From Campylobacteraceae bacterium (GTDB lineage: Bacteria > Campylobacterota > Campylobacteria > Campylobacterales > Sulfurovaceae), in NCBI GenBank assembly GCA_027081355.1, contig JALWKP010000100.1, positions 1 to 64,000 on the forward strand: a stretch of 64,000 nt of DNA, read 5' to 3'. The translations under genes and the position numbers were made by a program. The stretch's first letter is position 1. Each line of letters opens with the position of its first letter. The notes below the pieces were generated by a model, which saw only the letters and a program-made list of their open reading frames with translations, did not search any database and had not been told where the DNA came from. Below, in pieces: positions 1 through 9,284 of this stretch.

Positions 1-553
1 TACTTAGTTTTTAGATAAAAAATCTCTCCAAAACAGCATATTTAACAACTCAAACCATAAAGCACGGATTGAAAATAGGATTTTTTAAGAATTTTAGTGA
101 TTTTACTGTAAAATTGAAAAAATTGAAGATTTTAATCTTTTTTTAACTAGGGAAATAGCTGTTGGTTACTTTTTAGTGTTTGAATTTGCAAGTGGCTCAT
201 TAGAATTTTAAATACGCAGTATAGAATTTTACTGTCTGTGGTCGATGATTTAGCAATTTTTATATGTATATGCGACCATGATGATTATGATTTAAGAAAT
301 AGAAAGTGTTAGCAAGAGGGCGTAGCAAAATAACAAAATAAGGGTCGGGTAGCAACCTGATATTTATTAACTTGACCTTCTTAATGTTAATGGTTTTTCA
401 ATTAATAACCTATAATTATGAAACAAATCATAATGAAAGAAAACATAATTAAAAGAGAGTTTTTTGATTGCCACTCAAAATGATTATTTAAATGGCGCTC
501 TTTTAGACAATAAATGATATTATTCAAAAAAGTTTTTACGGAGAGTTTTGTAT
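1..553. other. AT-rich non-coding stretch at the left edge
   Basis: No convincing gene is visible on either strand. A short stem (AAGATT / AATCTT around 126-139) followed by a T run could end a transcript that enters from the left. Between about 450 and 515 an AAAAGAG / CTCTTTT pair flanks a 40-nt loop just ahead of the ABC-F gene. It could be a leader hairpin, but I cannot show attenuation. The rest is AT-rich sequence with no recognisable RNA gene. Confidence 0.4.
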
Positions 554-2137
554 ATGTTAAGCACGGTTAATTTGACGCAGAGGTATGGTAAGAGGGTTCT
601 TTTTGAGAAGATTAGTATTACTTTGGATCCGGGTAAGAGGTATGGGCTTATTGGGGCTAACGGGGCTGGTAAATCCACTTTTATGAAGATTTTAGCGGGT
701 GAAATTGAGCCAACTGAGGGCGAAGTGCAGATTCAGCCGGGGGCTAAGCTTGGGGTGCTTGGGCAGAATCAGTATGCGTTTGAGGATTTTACGCTAAAAG
801 ATGCGGTTCTTTATGGGAACAAAAGACTTTACGAGGCGCAAAAAGAGAAAGAGAAGCTCTATATGGAGGGCAATTTTGACGACGATGCGGTAAATAACCG
901 CCTTGCAGAATTAGAGATGATTTGCGCCGAAGAAGACCCGACTTACGAGAGTGAAGTTAAGATAGAGAAGCTTTTAACCTCTCTTGGTTTTCCAATCGAG
1001 ATGCACGATAACTTAATGAGCACGCTAAAAGGCGGGGATAAGGTTAAGATTTTGCTAGCACAGGTTCTCTTTTTGCAGCCTGATATTTTGCTGCTTGATG
1101 AACCGACAAACAACCTTGATATGGAGACAATCTCTTGGCTTGAAGAGCAGATAAAGCGTTACGAAGGCGTTGTTGTGATTATTTCGCACGATAGACACTT
1201 TTTAAATGCGACAGTTACCCATATTTTGGATTTAGATTTTAAAACTATCCGCGAATTTACCGGCAATTACGACGACTGGTATATCGCTGCAAATTTAATG
1301 AAAAAACAAGCCGAACTTGAGCGCAGCAAAAAGCTTAAAGAGAAAGAGCAGTTAGAGAAATTTATCGCCCGATTTAGCGCAAATGCTTCAAAAGCGAAGC
1401 AGGCTACAAGCCGTCAAAAGCAGCTAGAGAAGCTCGATATTCAAGAGATTCAAGTCTCTTCGCGCCGCGACCCGTCTATTGTGTTTAAAGCAAACCGCGA
1501 AATAGGCAATGAAGTTTTAGAGGTAAATGATATATACAAAAGTTACGACGATAACAAGGTGTTAAACGGTGTAACTTTTAAAGTTGATAAAACCGATAAA
1601 ATAGCAGTTATCGGTGCAAACGGGGTAGGGAAGACTACGCTTTTAGAGATTATTATGGGCAATTTAGAGCCTGATAGCGGTTCTGTTAAATGGGGGCAGA
1701 CTGTAACGCCTACATATTTTCCGCAAAATACTACCGAAATTTTAAACTCTAACGAAAAACTTTACGAGTGGATTCAGGGGCATGACCAAAAATGGCATAT
1801 AGACGAAATCCGAAAATGTCTTGGGCGTATGCTCTTTAGCGGCGAAGAGCAGGAAAAAGAGGTGGCTTCGTGTTCGGGGGGAGAGAAGCACAGAATTATG
1901 CTAAGCAAAATGATGATGGACAGTGCTAACTTTTTGGTGCTTGATGAGCCGAACAACCATCTTGACTTAGAAGCAATTATCGCTCTTGGCGAAGCGCTGC
2001 ATCAATATAAAGGCGGGGTAATCTGCGTAACGCACGACCGTGAATTGATTGACGCTTTTGCGAATAAAATAATTAAAATCGAAGATGGGAAGATAGAAAT
2101 TTTTGAGGGTAATTACGAAGAGTATTTGGCAAGCTAA
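554..2137 (+). CDS. ybiT: ABC-F family ATPase, YbiT type
   Basis: This is a soluble protein with two ABC domains and no membrane segments, as in ABC-F translation factors that act at the ribosomal E site. Walker A motifs are GANGAGKST (about residue 35) and GANGVGKTT (about 355). Walker B motifs are LLLDEPTNNLD and LVLDEPNNHLD. The first signature is degenerate (LKGGDK), as in E. coli YbiT, and the second is SGGEK. The linker has the YbiT-like block FSANASKAKQATSR. At 527 aa it matches YbiT (530 aa). I chose the ATG at 554 because GGAGA lies 8 nt upstream; a TTG at 548 is too close to it. The Asn in the second Walker B (EPNNH for the usual EPTNH) is unusual. An AGTGAAT array follows the gene. 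Confidence 0.93.
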   Translation: MLSTVNLTQRYGKRVLFEKISITLDPGKRYGLIGANGAGKSTFMKILAGEIEPTEGEVQIQPGAKLGVLGQNQYAFEDFTLKDAVLYGNKRLYEAQKEKEKLYMEGNFDDDAVNNRLAELEMICAEEDPTYESEVKIEKLLTSLGFPIEMHDNLMSTLKGGDKVKILLAQVLFLQPDILLLDEPTNNLDMETISWLEEQIKRYEGVVVIISHDRHFLNATVTHILDLDFKTIREFTGNYDDWYIAANLMKKQAELERSKKLKEKEQLEKFIARFSANASKAKQATSRQKQLEKLDIQEIQVSSRRDPSIVFKANREIGNEVLEVNDIYKSYDDNKVLNGVTFKVDKTDKIAVIGANGVGKTTLLEIIMGNLEPDSGSVKWGQTVTPTYFPQNTTEILNSNEKLYEWIQGHDQKWHIDEIRKCLGRMLFSGEEQEKEVASCSGGEKHRIMLSKMMMDSANFLVLDEPNNHLDLEAIIALGEALHQYKGGVICVTHDRELIDAFANKIIKIEDGKIEIFEGNYEEYLAS

Positions 2138-2164
2138 TGCAGGTGCGGCTGTGCCGCATATTTT

Positions 2165-2189
2165 AGTGAATAGTGAATAGTGAAGAGTT
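2165..2189. repeat. Heptamer array AGTGAAT
   Basis: Three 7-bp units (AGTGAAT, AGTGAAT, AGTGAAG) follow a small GC hairpin (GTGCGGC-TGT-GCCGCA, from 2142) downstream of the ABC-F gene. Each unit contains TGA, and each junction contains TAG. Further degenerate 7-bp-phased stretches lie at 2261-2295 (TTGGTTA-like) and 2323-2357 (ACAAATA-like). Confidence 0.75.
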
Positions 2190-2429
2190 TTGGTAGGCAT
2201 TACTTTATAATGCTTTTGTTACATATATTTGTTATTTCTGTGAAAGCGGGAATTTGGGGAATTGGTTAACTAGTTGATTGGTATATTAGTTATAGGGAAA
2301 GTTTAATTAATATCTGCCAATAACAAATATACAAATACACTAATACACAAGCAACCGTGTATTTCTAATTAAGTTGGGGATGACGGGAAGCTCAAGATAG
2401 AAATTGAATCTCTTTGGAAAGGTTTATAA

Positions 2430-2729
2430 ATGAGTGTTTTATTGGAGTTTGCTATTTTTCCTACCGACCATGGCGAAAGCAAAAGCGAGTATGTGGCGCG
2501 GGTTATTCAAATGATTAAAGAGAGCGGTGTTCCGTATCAATTTACGCCGATGGGAACGATTATAGAAGTGCCGTCAGTTGCAGAAGGTTTGGCTATTGTT
2601 GAAAAAGAGTATGAAATTTTGCAAATAGATTGCAATAGAATATACAGCGCCATTAAAATAGATTACCGTAAAGGGTATAAAAACCGATTGGAGCAGAAGA
2701 TTAAATCGGTTGAGAAGAAGTTATCTTAA
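2430..2729 (+). CDS. MTH1187-family thiamine-binding-like protein
   Basis: This 99-aa protein belongs to the DUF77/MTH1187 family, a small ferredoxin-like fold that forms tetramers and in some members binds thiamine-type ligands. The recognisable pattern is the N-terminal strand with FAIFPTDHGES, the ESGVPYQFTPMGTIIEV hairpin and a helical C-terminus. GGAAAGG precedes the ATG. It stands alone between repeat-rich gaps. I see no TPP riboswitch in the upstream 290 bp, so a role in thiamine handling is only a family-level inference. Confidence 0.8.
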   Translation: MSVLLEFAIFPTDHGESKSEYVARVIQMIKESGVPYQFTPMGTIIEVPSVAEGLAIVEKEYEILQIDCNRIYSAIKIDYRKGYKNRLEQKIKSVEKKLS

Positions 2730-3107
2730 ATTTGGCGCAAGATAGGTGCAGTGAGGACACTGCACCCTACGGTATTTTACCGGTTGCAAAGCTTATGCAT
2801 CCCAAAGCTGGAGCTTTGGGACGATAGAAATTAATAATTTTGCCAATCTGTCATTCTGAGCCGAAGGCGAAGAATCTCTTTAACGCCGTTCTATCGAGAT
2901 TCTTCGCTTCGCTCAGAATGACGTCGAAATGGAATTTTGTATAAAGAATGACTTTTTTCATAGCTTCTGCAGCTTTGGAATGAGAGAAACTATTCACTAT
3001 TTGTGCGGTCGTGCCGCAGCTGCATTTGGATTACAGATTACGGAATGCAGAAAACGGAATATAATCTCTTCCACTAAATCCTGTAACCTAAATCCTCAAT
3101 CCTCAAA
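2730..3107. repeat. Repeat-rich gap with several hairpins
   Basis: No gene is visible in this gap. It holds four structures. A perfect 9-bp hairpin lies at 2745-2766 (GGTGCAGTG-AGGA-CACTGCACC). A CCCAAAGC/GCTTTGGG stem lies near 2802-2822. A long inverted repeat spans about 2850-2924, with arms of roughly 27 bp built on GTCATTCTGAG and GAAGAATCTC, a motif seen dispersed in many bacterial genomes. A GTGCGGTCGTGCCGCA hairpin lies near 3003. The gap ends in the 7-bp array at the apt stop codon. Confidence 0.7.
2745..2766. repeat. GC hairpin, GTGCAGTG type
   Basis: Nine perfect base pairs close an AGGA loop. A sister hairpin at 16761-16780 has the same loop position (AGGG) and differs in the stem by A-T to G-C changes on both arms, so the pairing is kept although the sequence changed. 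Confidence 0.75.
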
Positions 3108-3112
3108 TCATT
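3074..3112. repeat. Heptamer array at the apt stop codon
   Basis: Read on the minus strand, the apt stop codon TGA opens a 7-bp-phased run (TGATTTG, AGGATTG, AGGATTT, AGGTTAC, AGGATTT). It contains stop triplets in several frames. Confidence 0.65.
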
Positions 3113-3647
3113 CCACAATAACAGAATAAACAGGCGTATTTAATTTTTTGGCGCCTTCTAAGAAGCTTAGTTCTATTATAAAGCAGGCTTCTACGCAGTT
3201 TGCGCCTACTCTTTCTATCAGTCTGCTGGCGGCTGCTGAGGTTCCGCCGGTGGCTAAAAGGTCATCGATAAGCAAAACCTTGGCTTTTGAGCCGTCTTCT
3301 TTATTGAACGCGTCTATGTGAACTTCTACTTCGTCAAAGCCGTATTCTAAAGAGTATTTTTCGGAAACGGTAGTGTAGGGGAGTTTGCCTTTTTTTCTGA
3401 TTGGAATAAAGCCAACCCCTAAATGAGATGCAAGCGCAGAGCCGAAAATAAAACCCCTTGCATCAATACCTGCGATGTAATCTAAATTATAATCTTTGTA
3501 TCTTTCAACCAGATGTTCCATTAAAGTTTTGTAAGCTTCCGGATTGTTTAAAAGGGTAGTAATGTCTTTAAACATAATTCCCGGTTTTGGAAAATCGGGA
3601 ATTACTCTTATGGAGTTTTTAATTATTTCTAAATCTTGTCTATTCAT
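3108..3647 (-). CDS. apt: Adenine phosphoribosyltransferase
   Basis: Apt salvages adenine: adenine plus PRPP gives AMP and pyrophosphate, in the cytoplasm. The type I phosphoribosyltransferase signature [17 protein letters not shown] (PRPP-binding loop, about residues 122-138) is intact, as is the N-terminal [20 protein letters not shown] block typical of Apt. The length, 179 aa, is normal. AAAGGA sits 6 nt upstream of the ATG. It lies just downstream of adk on the same strand, which fits AMP being the product of one enzyme and the substrate of the other. Its stop codon forms the first unit of a 7-bp array. Confidence 0.96.
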   Translation of the reverse strand: MNRQDLEIIKNSIRVIPDFPKPGIMFKDITTLLNNPEAYKTLMEHLVERYKDYNLDYIAGIDARGFIFGSALASHLGVGFIPIRKKGKLPYTTVSEKYSLEYGFDEVEVHIDAFNKEDGSKAKVLLIDDLLATGGTSAAASRLIERVGANCVEACFIIELSFLEGAKKLNTPVYSVIVE

Positions 3648-3660
3648 AAAAATCCTTTAT

Positions 3661-3705
3661 TCTAGCTATCTAGCTGCCAGTCGCTAGATTCTAGCACTTA
3701 GATTA
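3661..3705. repeat. Heptamer array between adk and apt (CTAG-bearing)
   Basis: On the minus strand the adk stop TAA begins a run of 7-mers carrying CTA/TAG (TAATCTA, AGTGCTA, GAATCTA, GCGACTG, GCAGCTA, GATAGCT). It ends just before the apt ribosome-binding site. Confidence 0.6.
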
Positions 3706-4302
3706 TATTTCTGCTTTTTCTTTTATAAAAGCTTCCATTTCTTCAACAATAGGTTCTATTGGACGTTCACCGTCTATAACCTTTAATAAATTTTTTTCTT
3801 GATAAAATTTTTCAATTTCTGCTAAAGGTTCTTTATAAATTTTCATTCTATTATAAAATACTTCTTCTTTATCATCACTTCTTTGTTCACCCGGCGCTGC
3901 TTCTGCTGCTCTGCCTAAAATTCTTTCTTTTGCAACTTCTTCGCTTACTCTTACTTCTATTACAGAAAGAAGCTTAATGTCGTTTTCATTTTGCAGCAAT
4001 TTGTCGAATTCTACCATTTGCTCAACACTTCTTGGAAAACCATCTATAACAATAATATCTTTATCACTATTTTTAATGGCATTAATAATTGTGTTTAATA
4101 CAATTTGCAATGGAACTAATTTACCTTTTGAAATATAACTTTCTATCTCTTTGCCAAGCTCACTGCCGCTTGCAACTTCTGCTCTTAGCATATCGCCTGT
4201 TGAGTAATGGTTGATTTTATCGCTGTTTCTCTCTGCAATAATGCTAGCGTCTGTTGTTTTTCCGCTTCCCGGTGCTCCGATAATTAAAAATAGTTTTTTC
4301 AT
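3703..4302 (-). CDS. adk: Adenylate kinase
   Basis: Adk interconverts ATP + AMP and 2 ADP. The P-loop GAPGSGKTT is at about residue 8, the AMP-binding [10 protein letters not shown] is at about 34, and DGFPRS is at about 89. The lid is short: [18 protein letters not shown] replaces the Cys4 zinc or His-Ser-Asp lid, giving the short type (199 aa) common in Campylobacterota. The start has AAGGAGAAGG directly upstream. The gene follows aspS by 12 bp, so both are probably on one transcript. The stop codon runs into a 7-bp repeat. Confidence 0.95.
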   Translation of the reverse strand: MKKLFLIIGAPGSGKTTDASIIAERNSDKINHYSTGDMLRAEVASGSELGKEIESYISKGKLVPLQIVLNTIINAIKNSDKDIIVIDGFPRSVEQMVEFDKLLQNENDIKLLSVIEVRVSEEVAKERILGRAAEAAPGEQRSDDKEEVFYNRMKIYKEPLAEIEKFYQEKNLLKVIDGERPIEPIVEEMEAFIKEKAEI

Positions 4303-4314
4303 AACCTTCTCCTT

Positions 4315-6087
4315 TTAACTGTTTATGTTTCTTCTAACTCTTAAGCCAAGCTCTTTTAACTGTTCACCCTCAATATCCGACGGTGCTTGTGTAAGCAGAC
4401 ACTGGCTTCTTTGAGTTTTAGGGAATGCAATAACATCTCTGATACTGTCTGTTTTTGCAAGCAGCATAATCAATCTGTCAAAACCTAGCGCAAAGCCTCC
4501 GTGCGGCGGAGCGCCGAATTTAAGCGCATCTAATAAGAAGCCGAATTTCTCTTGAGCTTCTTCCTCCTCGATTCCTAGAAGTTTAAATACCTGCTCTTGG
4601 ATGTCTTCTTTATGAATACGGATAGAACCGCCGCCAAGTTCTGTGCCGTTTAGCACAATATCGTAAGCAACCGATTTTAAATCTTCTATATCATCGTAAC
4701 TTATATTGCCGTTTTCATCAAGCTGCGGCATTGTAAACGGGTGGTGCAGCGCTTTTATTTTGCCCTCTTCAACTTCAAACATTGGGAAATCTACAACCCA
4801 TACAAAGCGGTATTCGTCTTTATTGATTATATCCATTAATTCTGCTAAATACAGTCTAAAACGCCCCATGTAATCTAAAACGGTTTTTTTATCGCCTGCG
4901 CCGAAGAATACAACATCGCCGATTTTCAATTCGCATCTGTCGATGATTTCTTGCAAGTCGCTTTCGCTAAAGAATTTTGTTAAAGGACCTTTTAGACCCT
5001 CTTCTTTATATTGGAAGTAACCTAAACCTTTAGCACCGAATTTTCTAACATAATCTTCGAAGCCTTTCATTTGGCGTTTGCTAAAGATATTATCGCCGTT
5101 TGGAACTTTTAGCGCTTTGATTCTGTTTTTCTTTGTATCTTTTGCAATGCTGCTGAATATTTCATTTGTAGAGCGTGCAAAAATATCGATAACATCGACC
5201 ATCGGCATATCGAAACGTAAATCAGGTTTATCCGAGCCGTATTTCTCCATAGCCTCTTCGTAAGAGATTCTTTCAAATTTTTCAGGAACCTTATCGTCCA
5301 TGCCGCAGCCGTTAAATATATCTTTTATTAAATTTTCTGCAACCTCTATAACATCATCTTGAGTGCAGAAACTCATCTCTACATCTATTTGGGTAAATTC
5401 AGGCTGTCTGTCGGCTCTTAAATCTTCGTCTCTAAAGCATTTTGCAATCTGGAAGTATCTGTCAAATCCCGAAACCATTAAAAGCTGTTTAAACAGCTGC
5501 GGAGATTGAGGAAGCGCAAAAAATTCGCCCGGAAATACGCGGCTTGGAACCAAGTAATCTCTTGCGCCTTCAGGCGTGCTTTTGGTTAAAACCGGTGTTT
5601 CCACCTCTAAAAAACCCTGATTTGCCAAAGAGTTTCTTGCCGCAATTGCAGCTTTAGAGCGAAGCTTAAAAATATTATGCATTCTTTGGGTTCTTAAATC
5701 TAAAAATCTATATTTTAATCTGATTTCTTCGTTAACTTTCGGGTCGTCTAAATCAAACGGCATCGGCAAAGAGCGGTTTTCTATTGTTAATTTATCTACA
5801 ACAATTTCTATTTTTCCCGTTTTTAACTTAGGGTTTTCTAAACCTTCGCCTCTTGCTCTTACTTTACCTGTTGCAATTAATACGAATTGGTCGCGCACAT
5901 CTTCTGCAACTTTATGCGCTTCTTCGCTGTCAGCAGGGTCGCAAACAAGCTGAACCACTTCGTCGTTGTCTCTAATATCAATAAATATGACACCCCCGTG
6001 ATCCCTGCGGCTAGACACCCAACCAGCTACGGTAACCTCTTGTCCTATCAACTCTTCGTTTACATCTGCACAATAATGCGTTCTCAC
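4315..6087 (-). CDS. aspS: Aspartyl-tRNA synthetase
   Basis: AspS is a class IIb synthetase that charges tRNA-Asp. At 590 aa it has the bacterial architecture: an N-terminal OB-fold anticodon domain ([19 protein letters not shown]), a class II core with motif 2 [23 protein letters not shown]-like residues near 220, the inserted GAD domain, and motif 3 GFALGFDRL near 535. Campylobacterota generally lack AsnRS and use AspRS that also charges tRNA-Asn with the GatCAB pathway. A non-discriminating role is therefore likely but not proven here. It is transcribed towards adk and apt. Confidence 0.96.
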   Translation of the reverse strand: MRTHYCADVNEELIGQEVTVAGWVSSRRDHGGVIFIDIRDNDEVVQLVCDPADSEEAHKVAEDVRDQFVLIATGKVRARGEGLENPKLKTGKIEIVVDKLTIENRSLPMPFDLDDPKVNEEIRLKYRFLDLRTQRMHNIFKLRSKAAIAARNSLANQGFLEVETPVLTKSTPEGARDYLVPSRVFPGEFFALPQSPQLFKQLLMVSGFDRYFQIAKCFRDEDLRADRQPEFTQIDVEMSFCTQDDVIEVAENLIKDIFNGCGMDDKVPEKFERISYEEAMEKYGSDKPDLRFDMPMVDVIDIFARSTNEIFSSIAKDTKKNRIKALKVPNGDNIFSKRQMKGFEDYVRKFGAKGLGYFQYKEEGLKGPLTKFFSESDLQEIIDRCELKIGDVVFFGAGDKKTVLDYMGRFRLYLAELMDIINKDEYRFVWVVDFPMFEVEEGKIKALHHPFTMPQLDENGNISYDDIEDLKSVAYDIVLNGTELGGGSIRIHKEDIQEQVFKLLGIEEEEAQEKFGFLLDALKFGAPPHGGFALGFDRLIMLLAKTDSIRDVIAFPKTQRSQCLLTQAPSDIEGEQLKELGLRVRRNINS

Positions 6088-6144
6088 TGTTCACATCCTA
6101 AAAATTATTTTTTTGCGATTATATCTAAAAAATATAAATTAGGG

Positions 6145-6179
6145 TTGAGGTTTGAGGATTGAGGATTGAGGTTTGAGGG
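6145..6179. repeat. Heptamer array GAGGATT/GAGGTTT
   Basis: Five units of TTGAGGW-type 7-mers lie in the aspS-murA gap. They sit on the far side of the GC hairpin at 6194-6210 from the GTGATAA-type array at 6211-6260, so the hairpin is bracketed by two different arrays. Confidence 0.75.
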
Positions 6180-6193
6180 TGTTGGGTATGTAG

Positions 6194-6260
6194 GCGCGGC
6201 TGTGCCGCGCAACCAATAACCAATCACTATCACTTATCACTTATCACTTATCACTATCAA
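6194..6260. repeat. GC hairpin plus heptamer array at the murA stop codon
   Basis: A perfect 7-bp stem GCGCGGC-TGT-GCCGCGC (6194-6210) is followed by 7-mers AACCAAT x2, CACTATC, ACTTATC x3 and ACTATCA. Read with murA (minus strand), the stop codon and what follows are TGA TAG TGA TAA, four stops in a row in frame. Confidence 0.85.
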
Positions 6261-7522
6261 CTCTTTTTCCTAACTACTTTAGCCCCTAAATTAGATAATT
6301 TCTCTTCCAATCTGTCGTATCCTCTGTCTAAGTGGTAGATTCTTCTTATTTTTGTGGTTCCTTTGGCGGCTAGGGCGGCGATTACCAGGGCGGAGCTGGC
6401 TCTTAAATCTGTTGCCATTACTTCTGCGCCTATTAACTCTTTTACGGGTCTAACGGCAGCTACATTTCCTTTTAGCCAAATATCTGCACCTAAGCGGTTT
6501 AATTCGCTAACATGCATAAAGCGGTTTTCAAAAAGGCGCTCTTCTATTAAGCTTTCTTCTTTTGCCAAAGTTGCAACCGCCATAAATTGCGCTTGCATAT
6601 CAGTAGGAAAGCCTGGATATTCTGTTGTTATTATGTTAACCCCTCTCAATTCATCTTTTGGGATTATCATAATTTCATCTTTTTTAATATCAAAATCGCA
6701 CCCCATGCTTTCAAGCTTTTCAATAGAGGTTTGAATATGTTCTATATTTACTTTTTTTAGAGTGATTTTAGAATTAGTAATGGCGCCTACGCAAAGGTAA
6801 GTTCCTGCTTCGATTCTATCGGGTATAATTTCTATGGGTTCGTTAAATTCTAAAGGTTTTCCGTTTGTTCCGTGCACCACTAGACGGTCTGTTCCTATGC
6901 CTTCTATTTTTGCGCCTCCCATATTTAGCATTTCGCAAAGCTGAGCAACTTCGGGTTCTTTTGCTGCATTTACAATTTCTGTAATCCCTTCTGCCATAGC
7001 TGCTGCCATTACCGCATTTTCGGTTCCGCCCACCGTGATTTTATCAAATATTACTTTTGTGCCGTGCAAACCGTTTGGGGCTTTAGCAACAACATATCCT
7101 TGCTCCAGCGTAACTTCTGCACCCAGAGCTTCTGCTGCTTTTATATGTAAATCTATCGGTCTTTGCCCGATTGCACAGCCGCCGGGCAAGCTGACTTCAC
7201 AATGTTTAAACCGGCTAAGCAGGGGTCCTAAAACCAAAATAGAAGCTCTCATTTGCGCAACGATTTCGTAAACTGCTCTTGTTGAATTTATGGTTGAACA
7301 ATCTATTTTGGCTTCTGTATCGTTATGCTCTACTTTAGCTCCAAGCATTGTAAGCAGTTTTAAGAGGGTTCTAATATCTACAACATTGGGTAAATTTTTT
7401 AATATTACCTCTTTATCGCTTAAAATAGTTGCTGCAATTATTGGCAGGGCTGCATTTTTAGCTCCGCTTATTATAACTTCTCCGCTTAATTTATGTCCGC
7501 CTTCTATTTCTAAATAATCCAT
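6257..7522 (-). CDS. murA: UDP-N-acetylglucosamine 1-carboxyvinyltransferase
   Basis: MurA performs the first committed step of peptidoglycan synthesis, transferring enolpyruvate from PEP to UDP-GlcNAc. The active-site loop [10 protein letters not shown] is intact, with the catalytic Cys (the fosfomycin target) at residue 116. The two inverse alpha/beta barrel domains are complete (421 aa). I start at ATG 7522 because the family N-terminus ([15 protein letters not shown]) begins there and AGGAAT lies upstream; an in-frame extension upstream looks non-coding. It lies alone upstream of a repeat-filled gap before aspS. Confidence 0.95.
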   Translation of the reverse strand: MDYLEIEGGHKLSGEVIISGAKNAALPIIAATILSDKEVILKNLPNVVDIRTLLKLLTMLGAKVEHNDTEAKIDCSTINSTRAVYEIVAQMRASILVLGPLLSRFKHCEVSLPGGCAIGQRPIDLHIKAAEALGAEVTLEQGYVVAKAPNGLHGTKVIFDKITVGGTENAVMAAAMAEGITEIVNAAKEPEVAQLCEMLNMGGAKIEGIGTDRLVVHGTNGKPLEFNEPIEIIPDRIEAGTYLCVGAITNSKITLKKVNIEHIQTSIEKLESMGCDFDIKKDEIMIIPKDELRGVNIITTEYPGFPTDMQAQFMAVATLAKEESLIEERLFENRFMHVSELNRLGADIWLKGNVAAVRPVKELIGAEVMATDLRASSALVIAALAAKGTTKIRRIYHLDRGYDRLEEKLSNLGAKVVRKKS

Positions 7523-7826
7523 AATTGATATTCCTAATGTATAATATTTATAAGTATGGTATTTTATCAAAATGATATAAAAGATAGCAGAATAAATTTA
7601 AAAAAGTTCTTATCATATCTCTAAAAAACGGATAATAATGCCATAAATGCACATTAATAAATATTATTTTTATATTAACTAATGAAATTTTTGATATTTT
7701 TAGATATATTTAATAAAAAATTTGATATTGTGTTAAAAGGATATTATATTTCTTCCTTATTTAGTGTGTAAAGATGAAGATTAATGGTATATATTATAAG
7801 GGTTTTTATATTTTTTGGGAGGGACT
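7523..7826. promoter_or_regulatory. AT-rich divergent intergenic region
   Basis: These 304 bp separate murA (minus) from the unknown gene at 7827 (plus). The sequence is very AT-rich with several TATTAT/TATAAT-like boxes (for example near 7790 ahead of the plus-strand gene), so it presumably holds both promoters. I see no operator, repeat or RNA gene in it. Confidence 0.45.
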
Positions 7827-8411
7827 ATGGGCGTTAGTGTCGAGAGACTAAGAAGCATTAATGAAAAGTTAAGAAAAAAAATAGAGCAAAAAAACGCAGA
7901 AGATAATGACAGCAATCTGTTTACAATAGATGTAGCTGCTATCACAGATGATTCTTCTATTTCTGCTACCAGCACGGGAAAACTTCTTAGTCAAATACCT
8001 GCCGGGTTGCAAAAAGAGATTGAAATATCAGAAAAATCAGACCCTGTCAGATTAGAAAATTTAGTAAGAATGTTAGAGCTTTATGATAAGCTAGAGATTT
8101 CAAAAAAAGCGCCCGATTTAGATAAAATATTTGTGTATAAAGCGATGAATATTAGCGGTATAGGATTAAAAGATGAAGATTTTGGTCAAATCCGCGAGGG
8201 AAAATATGTTCAAATTATCGCTATTACTTATGAGCCTGATAAAAACGGTAAAAAAAAGGCAAAAAATATCTCTTTGGGTTATTTCGGTAAAGCCGAAACT
8301 TTAGAGCTGAGTTTTAAAAATGAAATTATAGAGTTTGTTTTGCGCTGGCGCTACGAGAAAGCGTTTCAGAATTTGAAACATTATAAAATTCTTTTGGCAA
8401 AACTTAATTGA
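7827..8411 (+). CDS. Uncharacterised soluble protein
   Basis: I do not recognise this 194-aa protein. It has no signal peptide or membrane segment. Residues 1-25 are a basic, probably helical stretch (SVERLRSINEKLRKKIEQK). A Ser/Thr-rich segment follows, then a charged helical region, and the C-terminal half looks like a beta-rich domain ending in an amphipathic helix. GGGAGG lies 4-10 nt upstream of the ATG at 7827, which decides the start. It is divergent from murA and followed by a composite repeat. It is probably a lineage-specific cytoplasmic protein. Confidence 0.7.
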   Translation: MGVSVERLRSINEKLRKKIEQKNAEDNDSNLFTIDVAAITDDSSISATSTGKLLSQIPAGLQKEIEISEKSDPVRLENLVRMLELYDKLEISKKAPDLDKIFVYKAMNISGIGLKDEDFGQIREGKYVQIIAITYEPDKNGKKKAKNISLGYFGKAETLELSFKNEIIEFVLRWRYEKAFQNLKHYKILLAKLN

Positions 8412-8414
8412 TTT

Positions 8415-8547
8415 GAAAGCTAAGAGCTTAGAGCTGAGAGTATAGGGCAAACAAGGTGGCTTCGCCTTTTTTTAAGCGGCAAAGCTGCAAATATTAAATG
8501 CGGAACAGCCGCACAATCAGCTCTTAGCCCCCGGCTCTAAGCTTATT
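8415..8547. repeat. Composite array-hairpin element
   Basis: A left 7-bp array (GAAAGCT, AAGAGCT, TAGAGCT, GAGAGTA; 8415-8442) and a right, inverted array (GCTCTTA, GCCCCCG, GCTCTAA, GCTTATT; 8520-8547) flank GGTGGCTTCGCC, a T run, AAGCGGCAAAGCTGC and AAATATTAAA. The same core and the same inverted arrays recur at 52738-52844, and inverted relatives lie at 48654-48791. Confidence 0.75.
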
Positions 8548-8597
8548 TAGATTCTTTGTTTTGCTCAAGTGGCATTATCTTCTATTGATGCTAAGTA

Positions 8598-9284
8598 TCA
8601 GACAAAACTGCCATATTTCTTTAACTCTTTTCTTGCTTCTTTATAATTTGGGCAATGTTTGGATACTAGGTTCCAGAAATCTTTTGAATGGTTTTTGTGT
8701 TTTATGTGGGCTAATTCGTGGATTATTACATAATCGCTTAAAGTGCGGGGCAGGGCACAAAGACCGATATTTAAAGATATGTTGTTTATAGAAGAGCAGC
8801 TTCCCCACCTGGTTTTTGCTTTTCTAAAAGAGACTTTGTTTGGGAATAGCTGCATTTTATTTGCAAAGTATTCTACTCTGTCTAAAAAAAGATGAGGGGC
8901 GTGCTGTTTGTATATGAATTTTCTTATAATTTCTTTCATTTCTGGGGTTAACGGGCTGTGTAACTCTAAATAGAGTTTGTTGTTTTCTATTTTGGCGGTT
9001 TGATTTTTTGCATTTGGGTTAATTGTTTCTATTATGTCTATCATTTCACCGCAAAAGAGAAACTTATTCATTTCTTCTTTTAATACGGTTTGATTTTGCA
9101 ATTTGCTGTAAGCTTTTTCTATTCTGTGCAAATTATCATTTAAGATTCTAAAAATCTCTTTTTTGCTGAATTTATGGCTGCAGCGCACTTCAATGCCGCT
9201 TTCGCTTACTTGAAAATAAAAGTTTTTAATGTTTTTTTTAACAATAGTAACAGGGATAGAACGCTCTTTTAATTGTAGTTTTAT
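8598..9284 (-). CDS. YgjP-like zinc metallopeptidase (M48/DUF45), possible AUA start
   Basis: The zinc-protease motif HELAHIKHKNHSKDFW is intact near the C-terminus, preceded by the family block KTRWGSCSS. The family is a small cytoplasmic gluzincin of poorly known role. Canonical starts only give GTG at 9188, which would cut off the N-terminal strands (VTIVKKNIKNFYFQVSESGIEVR) that match the family. The reading frame stays open up to an ATA at 9284 that overlaps the stop of the upstream gene as TAATA, with a perfect AGGAG 7 nt before it. I therefore place the start at this AUA. The alternatives are a decayed start or the shorter GTG form. Confidence 0.72.
   Translation of the reverse strand: MKLQLKERSIPVTIVKKNIKNFYFQVSESGIEVRCSHKFSKKEIFRILNDNLHRIEKAYSKLQNQTVLKEEMNKFLFCGEMIDIIETINPNAKNQTAKIENNKLYLELHSPLTPEMKEIIRKFIYKQHAPHLFLDRVEYFANKMQLFPNKVSFRKAKTRWGSCSSINNISLNIGLCALPRTLSDYVIIHELAHIKHKNHSKDFWNLVSKHCPNYKEARKELKKYGSFV

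Noticed and set aside
340-375. GGGTAGCAACCTG stretch as a possible riboswitch or tRNA fragment
   Set aside because: It has only 3-5 bp of pairing and no known core motif.
418-483. Short leader peptide ahead of the ABC-F gene
   Set aside because: A 21-codon frame exists but has no convincing ribosome-binding site or attenuator-like alternative pairing.
1774-2200. Minus-strand open frames within and after the ABC-F gene
   Set aside because: They lie antisense to a strongly conserved ATPase and have no family features or ribosome-binding site.
2280-2430. TPP riboswitch ahead of the thiamine-binding-like gene
   Set aside because: No CUGAGA or other THI-box core was seen; the gap holds heptamer-like and dispersed repeats instead.
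2929-3129. Open frame of 66 codons in the gap before apt
   Set aside because: It is composed of the inverted-repeat arm, a GC hairpin and the 7-bp array read as protein; the composition and lack of a ribosome-binding site argue against coding.
7035-7271. Open frames antisense to murA, with similar ones antisense to aspS, rpoD and suv3
   Set aside because: They are long only because of codon bias in the true gene, and they show no start signals or conserved motifs.
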